17,811 nt of DNA, taken from the NCBI GenBank assembly GCA_020026435.1, contig JAHHQK010000043.1, positions 1 through 17,811 of the forward strand, written 5' to 3'. Of this stretch, positions 6,962 through 13,283 are shown in pieces. The DNA comes from Alistipes sp. Lineage in GTDB: Bacteria; Bacteroidota; Bacteroidia; Bacteroidales; Rikenellaceae. Within the stretch, counting starts at the first letter, position 1. Every line of letters begins with the position of its first letter. A model generated the notes under the pieces. The model ran no database searches and was not told the DNA's origin. It saw only the letters and a program-made list of their open reading frames with translations. The translations under genes were made by a program, and so were the position numbers.

Positions 6962-7807
6962 TCACTGTTGTTCGTCCTGGTGCTCGATGCTCTCGACGGT
7001 GACCGAGGCATCGGAGGTTTTCTGGGCGTTGGGGTTGTTTTTCATCATGTCCTGGGTGATCTGGTGGCTCTTCTTCAGCTCGAAGTGCTGGCCCAGGTAG
7101 ACCTTGCGCACCATCGGGTCGGCGGCCAGTTCCTCGGCCGATCCCGTCTTGAGGATCTTGCCTTCGTAGAGCAGGTAGGTGCGGTCGGTGATGGCGAGGG
7201 TTTCGTCGACGTTGTGGTCGGTGATGATCACGCCGATGTTCTTATGCTTGAGCGTGGCCACGATCGACTGGATGTCCTCCACGGCGATCGGGTCCACACC
7301 GGCGAAGGGTTCGTCCAGGAGGATGAACGCCGGATTGATGGCCACGGCACGCGCGATCTCCGTACGGCGGCGCTCGCCTCCCGAGAGCTGGATGCCGAGG
7401 CTCTTGCGCACCTTTTGGAGGCGGAACTCCTCGATCAGGGACTCGACCCGCTCCTTCTGGTACTCCTTGGAGTAGGAGGTCATCTCCAGCACGGCGCGGA
7501 TGTTCTCCTCGACGGTCAGACGGCGGAACACCGATGCCTCCTGGGCCAGGTAGCCCACGCCCAGCTGCGAACGCCGGTAGACGGGCAGTTGGGTCAGCTC
7601 GGTGGATACGCCCTCGTCGTTTTCTAAGAAGATACGGCCCTCGTTGGGCTTGATCAAACCCACAATCATATAGAAGGTTGTGGTCTTGCCCGCACCGTTG
7701 GGTCCGAGCAATCCGACGATCTCGCCCTGGCGGACGTCGATCGAAACATGGTTGACCACGGTGCGTGCTTTGTATTTCTTGACGAGTTCGCTGGTGTATA
7801 AACGCAT
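6962..7807 (-). CDS. lptB: LPS export ABC transporter ATP-binding protein LptB
   Basis: LptB is the ATPase of the LptB2FGC complex that extracts LPS from the inner membrane and drives it along the Lpt bridge to the outer membrane. The 281-residue protein shows Walker A GPNGAGKT (35-42), the Q-loop region YLAQEASVFRRL, the signature LSGGE (141-145), Walker B ILLDEP (162-167) and the switch histidine H198. The VFRRLTVEENI and EPFAGVDPIAV blocks are typical of LptB. The start at 7807 (MRLYTSEL) aligns with the family start. An upstream in-frame ATG would run into recQ and its promoter. A hydrophilic tail of about 35 residues follows the usual end (after about 243), longer than in enterobacteria. 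Confidence 0.95.
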   Translation of the reverse strand: MRLYTSELVKKYKARTVVNHVSIDVRQGEIVGLLGPNGAGKTTTFYMIVGLIKPNEGRIFLENDEGVSTELTQLPVYRRSQLGVGYLAQEASVFRRLTVEENIRAVLEMTSYSKEYQKERVESLIEEFRLQKVRKSLGIQLSGGERRRTEIARAVAINPAFILLDEPFAGVDPIAVEDIQSIVATLKHKNIGVIITDHNVDETLAITDRTYLLYEGKILKTGSAEELAADPMVRKVYLGQHFELKKSHQITQDMMKNNPNAQKTSDASVTVESIEHQDEQQ

Positions 7808-7830
7808 GGCTGTTTCTAATAAAATTTCCA

Positions 7831-7838
7831 CAAAGTTA
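7831..7838 (-). promoter_or_regulatory. lptB promoter, -7 box
   Basis: The minus strand reads TAACTTTG, a perfect TAnnTTTG, 23 nt before the lptB ATG. T-rich sequence in the -33 zone (7851-7860) is shared with the divergent recQ promoter. Confidence 0.7.
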
Positions 7839-7860
7839 TGCTTTTTTCCGAAAATTTTTT

Positions 7861-7868
7861 TATCTTTA
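7861..7868 (+). promoter_or_regulatory. recQ promoter, -7 box
   Basis: TATCTTTA matches TAnnTTTG at all but the last position. It lies 36 nt before the recQ ATG. A run of T at 7842-7847 sits about 19 nt upstream, where the -33 element is expected. This control region overlaps that of lptB on the other strand. Confidence 0.6.
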
Positions 7869-7904
7869 CAATGAATTTTAGGATTTAAGAGCAGAAACGA
7901 CGAA

Positions 7905-10103
7905 ATGAAACAAAACGAAACATCCCTGTTGCACGATAAATTGAAAGAATACTTCGGCTTTTCATCGTTCAAGGGAAACCAGGAGGCTGTGATCAGAAAT
8001 GTATTGGAAGGAAAGGATACATTTGTGTTGATGCCCACAGGCGGCGGTAAATCGCTTTGTTATCAGTTGCCGGCTTTGTTGATGGATGGTGTGGCGATCG
8101 TTATTTCTCCGCTTATCGCCTTGATGAAAAATCAGGTCGATGCCATGCGAACCTTTTCCGAGGACTCGGGAATCGCCCATTTTTTGAATTCATCGTTGAA
8201 CAAAACCGCGGTGATGCAGGTGCGTGCCGATGTGATGGCGGGTAAGACCAAATTGCTCTACTTCGCCCCCGAATCGCTGACCAAGGAGGATAATGTGGCT
8301 TTCCTCAGAAAGATCAAGATATCGTTCTACGCCATCGACGAGGCGCACTGTATCTCGGAATGGGGTCATGACTTCCGTCCCGAGTACCGGCGTATCCGCC
8401 CGATCATCAACGAGATCGGTCAGGCTCCCCTGATCGCACTCACGGCCACGGCAACCCCCAAAGTGCAGATGGATATCCAGAAGAACCTCGGCATGTCCGA
8501 TGCGGCCGTGTTCAAATCGTCGTTCAACCGTCCGAACCTCTACTATGAACTGCGTCCGAAGTTCGATGTGGACCGAGAGATCATCAAGTTCATCAAGCAG
8601 AACGAGGGCAAGAGCGGTATCGTCTACTGTCTGAGCCGCAAGAAGGTCGAGGAACTGACCGAGCTGCTCGCGGCCAACGGAATCCGCGTGAAGGCCTACC
8701 ACGCCGGCATGGACGCCGCGACAAGGGCCTCGAATCAGGACGATTTCCTCATGGAGCGGGTCGAAGTGATCGTGGCTACGATCGCCTTCGGTATGGGTAT
8801 CGACAAACCCGACGTACGCTATGTGATCCACTACGATATGCCCAAGTCGCTGGAGGGATACTACCAGGAGACGGGACGTGCGGGTCGCGACGGCGGCGAG
8901 GGACACTGTCTGGCATTTTACAGTTATAAGGATATACAGAAACTCGAAAAGTTCATGCAGGGCAAGCCCGTCGCCGAACAGGAGATCGGCAAACTGCTCT
9001 TGCAGGAGACGGTGTCCTATGCCGAGAGTTCGATGTGCCGCCGCAAGACGCTGCTGCACTACTTCGGCGAGGAGTACACCGAGGAGAATTGCGGAAACTG
9101 CGACAACTGCCGCAATGCCCGTCCCAAGATCGAGGTGAAGAACGAGTTGAAGATGGCGCTGACGGCCCTCAAGGAGATCGGCGACAAGTTCAAGTCGGAC
9201 TACTTGGTCGACCTGCTGGTGGGCAAGACCACGGCACTGATCAAGAGCTACGGCCACAACAAGTCGAAGTGGTTCGGGGCGGGTGCCGACCACGATGCCC
9301 GCTTCTGGGGCACGGTGGTGCGCCAGGGACTGATCATGGGCATGATCGACAAGAATATCGAGAACTACGGTCTGATCTCGATCAACAAGAAGGGCGAGGA
9401 CTTCATGGTGCTGCCCACTCATGTGACCATCACCCTCGACCACAACTACGACGCCGAGCAGAAGGAGCTGGAGGAGGAGGCCGTCACGCCGATGGGTCGC
9501 GGAGGTGCGGCCGACGAGGAGCTGTTCTCGATGTTGAAGGATCTGCGCAAGAAGGTGGCCAAGAAGCACAACCTGCCTCCGTTTGTCATCTTCCAGGACC
9601 CCTCGTTGGAGGATATGGCCGTGCAGTATCCCATTACCCTGGAGGAGATGCAGAACATCACGGGCGTGGGTGCCGGCAAGGCGCGCAAGTTCGGTTCGGA
9701 GTTCATCAAACTCATCAAGGTCTATGTCGAGGAGAAGGAGATTATCCGTCCGCAGGATATGGTCGTGAAGACCGTGGCCAGCCGTTCGGTCAACAAGATC
9801 TTCATCATCCAGTCGATCGACCGCCGTATGGATTTCGAGGATATAGCCCAGGCCAAGGATCTGGAGTTCGACGAGTTGCTCACCGAGATCGAGAGTATCG
9901 TCAACTCGGGTACGAAGCTCGACATATCGTACTACATCAACGATTTCATGGACGAGGACAAGGCCGAGGACATCTACCTCTACTTCAAGGAGGATGCCGA
10001 GACCGATTCGCTCGATGCCGCCATCGAGGAACTGGGGTCGGACTACACCGAGGAGGAGATCCGTCTGGTGCGTATCAAGTTCATGTGCGAACAGGGAAAT
10101 TAA
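7905..10103 (+). CDS. recQ: ATP-dependent DNA helicase RecQ
   Basis: RecQ is a 3'-5' superfamily 2 helicase for recombination and fork repair. The 732-residue protein has motif I PTGGGKS (44-50), DEAHCISEWGHDFRP (145-159) with the DEAH box and aromatic-rich loop, motif III LTATAT (179-184), motif V AFGMGIDKPDVR and motif VI QETGRAGRDG (321-330). Zinc-binding cysteines are C378, C396, C399 and C402. A winged-helix RQC region follows (about 410-510) and an HRDC domain (about 535-612). A further 120-residue C-terminal part, acidic and helical, looks like the extra DNA-binding region of long Bacteroidota RecQ proteins. It is therefore longer than the 609-residue E. coli protein. The small membrane-protein gene 42 nt downstream is probably co-transcribed. 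Confidence 0.97.
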   Translation: MKQNETSLLHDKLKEYFGFSSFKGNQEAVIRNVLEGKDTFVLMPTGGGKSLCYQLPALLMDGVAIVISPLIALMKNQVDAMRTFSEDSGIAHFLNSSLNKTAVMQVRADVMAGKTKLLYFAPESLTKEDNVAFLRKIKISFYAIDEAHCISEWGHDFRPEYRRIRPIINEIGQAPLIALTATATPKVQMDIQKNLGMSDAAVFKSSFNRPNLYYELRPKFDVDREIIKFIKQNEGKSGIVYCLSRKKVEELTELLAANGIRVKAYHAGMDAATRASNQDDFLMERVEVIVATIAFGMGIDKPDVRYVIHYDMPKSLEGYYQETGRAGRDGGEGHCLAFYSYKDIQKLEKFMQGKPVAEQEIGKLLLQETVSYAESSMCRRKTLLHYFGEEYTEENCGNCDNCRNARPKIEVKNELKMALTALKEIGDKFKSDYLVDLLVGKTTALIKSYGHNKSKWFGAGADHDARFWGTVVRQGLIMGMIDKNIENYGLISINKKGEDFMVLPTHVTITLDHNYDAEQKELEEEAVTPMGRGGAADEELFSMLKDLRKKVAKKHNLPPFVIFQDPSLEDMAVQYPITLEEMQNITGVGAGKARKFGSEFIKLIKVYVEEKEIIRPQDMVVKTVASRSVNKIFIIQSIDRRMDFEDIAQAKDLEFDELLTEIESIVNSGTKLDISYYINDFMDEDKAEDIYLYFKEDAETDSLDAAIEELGSDYTEEEIRLVRIKFMCEQGN

Positions 10104-10125
10104 TCTGAATGCTAACCGGTTCCGA

Positions 10126-10145
10126 AAGGAGATAATAAGGAGAGG
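10126..10145 (+). promoter_or_regulatory. Two Shine-Dalgarno-like AAGGAG sites
   Basis: AAGGAG occurs at 10126-10131 and 10137-10142, the second only three bases from the ATG at 10146. Such sites are uncommon in this phylum and absent before the neighbouring genes. They support the chosen start of the small membrane protein, although the spacing of the nearer one is tight. Confidence 0.5.
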
Positions 10146-10379
10146 ATGGAAACGAAGAATCTGAAGAAGAGACCTTTTATATTGTCCGTGGTGTGGTTTG
10201 TGGTGATGGTGTTGTTGTTTTGCGGCAATCTCTATCTGAATTTCACGTCCCGTACGGATTGGTGGGCCACGATGTTGTCGGTCGTCATGGTGGTTTTTTC
10301 TTACCTGGTGATGCGCAACGAGTACAAGAAGAAAAGACGACGTCACAGAGACGAGGTGAATCCGTATCAGATCCCCTGA
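10146..10379 (+). CDS. Small two-TM membrane protein of unknown function
   Basis: The product is 77 residues. A short basic N-terminus precedes a first hydrophobic helix (about 11-31, WFVVMVLLF) and then a polar turn with SRTDWW (about 35-40). A second helix follows (about 41-57), and the tail from 58 on is strongly basic (KKKRRRHR). By the positive-inside rule both ends should face the cytoplasm. No family is recognised. It lies 42 nt after recQ and before a strong terminator, so it is likely the distal gene of the recQ unit. Codon use resembles its neighbours and a Shine-Dalgarno-like stretch precedes it, so I take it as real. Confidence 0.75.
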   Translation: METKNLKKRPFILSVVWFVVMVLLFCGNLYLNFTSRTDWWATMLSVVMVVFSYLVMRNEYKKKRRRHRDEVNPYQIP

Positions 10380-10407
10380 TCGGGACGGACGAGATAAACA
10401 TGAAAAG

Positions 10408-10450
10408 CGGGAGAATTTGGGGCGCAAGCCTCGATTTTCCCGTTTTTTTT
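10408..10450 (+). terminator. Intrinsic terminator of the recQ unit
   Basis: CGGGAGAAT (10408-10416) pairs with ATTTTCCCG (10434-10442). An inner stem GGGGC/GCCTC is capped by a GCAA (GNRA) tetraloop. Eight T follow (10443-10450). It separates recQ and the small gene from rsmA. Confidence 0.92.
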
Positions 10451-10484
10451 GTCGGCAGGGTCGTCGATTCCGGCCAAAAATCCC

Positions 10485-10492
10485 TATCTTTG
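10485..10492 (+). promoter_or_regulatory. rsmA promoter, -7 box (probable leaderless start)
   Basis: TATCTTTG is a perfect TAnnTTTG. Only four bases separate it from the rsmA ATG (10497), so the predicted transcription start falls at or next to the A of the start codon. No strong -33 TTTG is seen. Confidence 0.72.
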
Positions 10493-10496
10493 CCGC

Positions 10497-11312
10497 ATGA
10501 CGGAAGTAAGGGCTAAAAAAGCATTGGGGCAACACTTCCTGGTTGACCTCAATATTGCACGCAAAATATGTAATTCGCTCACGGCCGATGCCGCGGGTGC
10601 CGAGACCCCGGGCCGGGAGGCGGCAAAGACCGCAACCGATGTTCTGGAGGTGGGATGCGGTATGGGTGTGCTGACGCAGTTTCTGTTGCAGCGGAGCGAC
10701 ATTGTGACCTGGGGCGCAGAGATCGACTCGGAGAGTGTGGAGTATCTCCACGCCCATTATCCCGAGTTCACACCCCGATTGATGGAGGGCGATTTCCTGA
10801 AGATGGATCTTAGGGAGTTGTTTCCTCAGGGGTTGTGTGTCATCGGCAATTTCCCCTACAACATCTCTTCGCAAATCTTCTTCAAGGTGCTGGAGTACCG
10901 CGATCTGATCCCCGAGTGTGTGGGTATGATCCAGAAGGAGGTGGCCGTGCGTTTGGCCGAGCCGCCCGGATCGAAGGAGTACGGTATCCTCTCGGTGCTG
11001 TTGCAGGCGTGGTACGACATCGACTATCTGTTCACGGTCAACGAGTCGGTGTTCAATCCCCCTCCCAAGGTCAAGAGTGCCGTGATCCGTCTGAAGCGCA
11101 ACGGCGTGCAGCGTCTCGATTGCGACGAGCAGCTTTTCATCCGTGTGGTGAAGGCCTCGTTCGGGCAGCGGCGCAAGATGATCCGTAATTCGCTCCGTGC
11201 GGCCTTCAATTTCGAGGGCGAGGAGCATCCCTTCTTCTCGAAGCGCGCCGAGCAGTTGTCGGTGGCCGATTTCGTGGAGCTGACGCAGTGGGTCGATGCC
11301 CACAGAAAGTAG
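10497..11312 (+). CDS. rsmA: 16S rRNA (adenine(1518)-N6/adenine(1519)-N6)-dimethyltransferase RsmA
   Basis: RsmA (KsgA) dimethylates two adjacent adenines in the 3'-terminal helix of 16S rRNA during late 30S assembly. The 271-residue product has the N-terminal KKALGQHFL (7-15), a SAM loop EVGCGMG (51-57) in place of the more usual GPG form, the acidic motif AEID (74-77), and the catalytic NFPYNIS (118-124). The block VFNPPPKVKSAV in the second half is also typical. An insertion rich in Ala, Gly and Thr (about 30-47) lies before the SAM loop. The start was chosen at MTEVRAKK because a longer reading frame from 10449 would begin inside the preceding terminator and upstream of this gene's promoter. 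It is monocistronic, ending at the terminator at 11388. Confidence 0.96.
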   Translation: MTEVRAKKALGQHFLVDLNIARKICNSLTADAAGAETPGREAAKTATDVLEVGCGMGVLTQFLLQRSDIVTWGAEIDSESVEYLHAHYPEFTPRLMEGDFLKMDLRELFPQGLCVIGNFPYNISSQIFFKVLEYRDLIPECVGMIQKEVAVRLAEPPGSKEYGILSVLLQAWYDIDYLFTVNESVFNPPPKVKSAVIRLKRNGVQRLDCDEQLFIRVVKASFGQRRKMIRNSLRAAFNFEGEEHPFFSKRAEQLSVADFVELTQWVDAHRK

Positions 11313-11387
11313 AGGCGCGGAGACCGTTGTGATCCCGTCGGAATGTGTGGAATAAGGCCCTCTCCCTTGTGGGGCGGGTATGGATAC

Positions 11388-11425
11388 GGGCGGAAACCTT
11401 TGCAAGGGTTTCCGCCCTTTTTTTT
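11388..11425 (+). terminator. rsmA terminator
   Basis: The stem GGGCGGAAACC (11388-11398) pairs with GGTTTCCGCCC (11407-11417) and is followed by eight T (11418-11425). It is 75 nt after the rsmA stop and is the strongest hairpin in the gap. Confidence 0.92.
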
Positions 11426-11646
11426 GTGCTGTTTGGAGACGGGTGTGCGGTGACTTTTGCCGTTTTGTGGCGAAGACGTGCGTTTTTTGTGGCGGGAAAG
11501 CGGAAAGGGAAGGTTGTGATGAGTGTGGGCGGAGTCGGCCGCTTCGGAGGGCGGTGTTGTGGGATGCCGAACCGTTGAGGGGAGGGGTGTCGGGGCGGAT
11601 GTGTCCCGATGGGCGGATATGCAGGTGTGTCTCAATGACAAAATAT

Positions 11647-11692
11647 AAAGAATCACCCCCGTCACAGATAATTGCGATAGAGGTGATTCTTT
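11647..11692. repeat. Hairpin 1 of the convergent region
   Basis: AAAGAATCACC (11647-11657) pairs perfectly with GGTGATTCTTT (11682-11692) around a 24-nt loop. It may be a terminator for the minus-strand transcript (a T-rich run follows on that strand) or part of a structured RNA. Confidence 0.6.
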
Positions 11693-11694
11693 TG

Positions 11695-11726
11695 AAAACG
11701 AGGATTTTGACGCATCCTCGTTTTTT
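11695..11726 (+). terminator. Hairpin 2, terminator-like in both directions
   Basis: AAAACGAGGAT (11695-11705) pairs with ATCCTCGTTTT (11714-11724) around an 8-nt loop, with six T on the plus strand (11721-11726). On the minus strand four T follow the stem, so it could stop the M16 transcript too. Confidence 0.75.
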
Positions 11727-11728
11727 GG

Positions 11729-11755
11729 GGGAAAGAGTCTTGAGACCTCTTTCCC
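11729..11755. repeat. Hairpin 3 of the convergent region
   Basis: GGGAAAGAG (11729-11737) pairs perfectly with CTCTTTCCC (11747-11755) around a 9-nt loop. It lies two bases after the T run of hairpin 2. No U tract follows on the plus strand. Confidence 0.6.
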
Positions 11756-11768
11756 GTGGAGTATAATG

Positions 11769-11801
11769 TCCGTAGGGGGATGATCCCCAAGACGGGCGGA
11801 A
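11769..11801. repeat. Hairpin 4 of the convergent region
   Basis: GTCCGT pairs with ACGGGC (one G-U pair), enclosing a compact GGGG/CCCC hairpin. It is followed by a second copy of the TGATTCTT string found in hairpin 1. The function is unknown. Confidence 0.4.
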
Positions 11802-11990
11802 TGATTCTTCCTTGTGGCGTAAGGCGGAATTTTCGGGGCCTGGATTCGGAGGGGATGTCTCGGGCCTTCGGTGTGAGGCCAAAGGACGGTCCCGAGCCTG
11901 GAAGCTTCGTCCGAGAGTGGGGCTTTTCGGGCCGAGAGTTCGCCCCCCCCTCGGACCTTCGGATGGGGGGCCTTCCCTTAAGGCAACTTC

Positions 11991-13283
11991 CTAGTCCCTA
12001 TTGTCGAAGAGTCCCTCGCCGATGGAGTCGTCGCCCACGACAACGGTCACGAATTCCTCGGGGTCGAGGTATTTCGAGGCCAGACGTCGGATGTCCTCCG
12101 GTGTCATGGAGCGGATCTCGCTGATCTGACGGTCGATCGAACGGTTGTCCGTGCCGCAGAGTATGTTCTCGATCGAGACGTCGGCAATGCCGAAAGGTCC
12201 GTCGAGGATACGCATCATCTCGCCGATCATCATGTTCTTGACCAGGTCGAGCTCCTCCTCGGGCAGAGGCTCGCGGCGCAGCAGCTCGATCTCGGCATAG
12301 ATCGCGTCGAGGGCTTCGTGCGTGACATCGGAACCCACCTGCGTGGCGATGGCGAAGTAGCCGCTCTGCTGGAAGTTGACCATGGCGGCCATGACTCCGT
12401 AGGTGTAGCCGTTCTCCTCGCGCAGGTTGCGCATCAAACGCGACCCGAAGTATCCGCCCAGGGCCGTCGCCACGACCTGCATACCCGTGAAGTCGGGGTG
12501 CTGGCGCGGGAAGAGCAGGCGTCCGATGCGGATGGCCGACTGTACGGCTCCCGTGTGGGGGGTGAATACCCGGTGGCGGGTTTCGACCCGGGGGAAGGTC
12601 AGCGGTTCGCGCTCCGGAGCGGGGGGTAGGGCGGAGGCGATGCGCGAGATGACCTCCGTCTCGTGTTCCCCGACCTGTCCGCTGCACACCACAAAGCAGT
12701 CCCCGGCCGTATAGTGGGCGCGGTAGAAGGCCTCGAGGCTTGAGCGCGTAATGTCGTCGTAGGCCGCCTCGGGATAGGAGACACCGTAGGGATGGCTTTT
12801 GCCGAAGAGTGCACCCGCAAACTCCTCGCGGGCCAGCGAATCGACCTTCGTGCGTTCGATGGCCAGCCGCTGCTTGCGCTTCTGGCAGTAGACCTCCATC
12901 TCCTTTTGGGGAAAGAGGGGGTGGAGCAGGATCTCGGAGGCAACCTCCATCGTCTGGTCGAAGAACTTCGAGAGGGTGCAGAAACTGATATAGGCGTTGT
13001 CGCGGTCGATGTTGACATCGAACCACGAGCCGTGGTAGTCGAGTTTTTCGGCGATTTCGAGGGCCGTCATGCGGGCCGTGCCTTCGGCCAGGAGATTGGC
13101 CACGGCCGAGGCCGTGAAGGGCGCATCCTGGACGGTGGAGCCTGCGTTGAAGACAAACGTGACGCGCAGGACCTCGAAATCCTGTGAGGCGAGCGTGTAG
13201 AGTCTCACCCCGTTGCTCAGGGTCGAGAGCCGTGCGTTGGCCACTTCGACCGATGCGGGGGTTATGATGGGCGGACGGTTCAT
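11991..13283 (-). CDS. M16B peptidase-like protein, non-catalytic subunit
   Basis: The fold matches the M16 (pitrilysin/mitochondrial processing peptidase) family at 430 residues, the usual two-domain length of M16B. Where active members carry HxxEH, this one reads TASAVANLLAEGT (57-69), so the zinc ligands are missing. It keeps the partner-type block RLMRNLREENGYTYGV (282-297), which holds the conserved Arg and Tyr that bind substrate in M16B heterodimers. No signal peptide is seen. I chose the ATG at 13283 because it overlaps the stop of the upstream gene as ATGA, a classic coupling arrangement. An ATG ten codons earlier (13313) is possible. It should pair with the catalytic subunit encoded just upstream. 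Substrate unknown. Confidence 0.88.
   Translation of the reverse strand: MNRPPIITPASVEVANARLSTLSNGVRLYTLASQDFEVLRVTFVFNAGSTVQDAPFTASAVANLLAEGTARMTALEIAEKLDYHGSWFDVNIDRDNAYISFCTLSKFFDQTMEVASEILLHPLFPQKEMEVYCQKRKQRLAIERTKVDSLAREEFAGALFGKSHPYGVSYPEAAYDDITRSSLEAFYRAHYTAGDCFVVCSGQVGEHETEVISRIASALPPAPEREPLTFPRVETRHRVFTPHTGAVQSAIRIGRLLFPRQHPDFTGMQVVATALGGYFGSRLMRNLREENGYTYGVMAAMVNFQQSGYFAIATQVGSDVTHEALDAIYAEIELLRREPLPEEELDLVKNMMIGEMMRILDGPFGIADVSIENILCGTDNRSIDRQISEIRSMTPEDIRRLASKYLDPEEFVTVVVGDDSIGEGLFDNRD

Larger units (their letters stand above)
11313..11990. other. Convergent intergenic region without genes
   Basis: This gap lies between the ends of rsmA (rightward) and the M16 pair (leftward). 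No reading frame has recognisable protein character. It holds the rsmA terminator (11388-11425), three successive hairpins (11647-11755), a further folded element (11769-11801), and GC-rich imperfect inverted repeats from about 11860 to 11984, including eight C facing six G (11943-11970). The stretch 11430-11640 shows nothing that I can interpret. Confidence 0.7.

Noticed and set aside
7808..8038. Longer N-terminus for LptB from an upstream ATG at 8038
   Set aside because: The extra 77 residues would overlap the start of recQ and both promoters, and have no family counterpart. MRLYTSEL at 7807 fits LptB.
10449..10496. Longer N-terminus for RsmA from an ATG at 10449
   Set aside because: It would start in the T run of the recQ terminator and place the perfect -7 box inside the coding sequence. 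The 16 extra residues are not family-like.
11345..11766. Open frames in the convergent gap (11345-11578, 11380-11766 and the 11024-11665 antisense frame)
   Set aside because: They cross strong terminator hairpins, carry no recognisable motif and have no promoter or start context.
8190..11882. A 1230-codon open frame on the minus strand opposite recQ and rsmA
   Set aside because: It runs antisense through recQ, the small membrane-protein gene and rsmA and across two strong terminators. Its sequence is low-complexity, rich in Leu, His, Arg and Asp, with no domain. It is a by-product of GC-rich third positions on the other strand.
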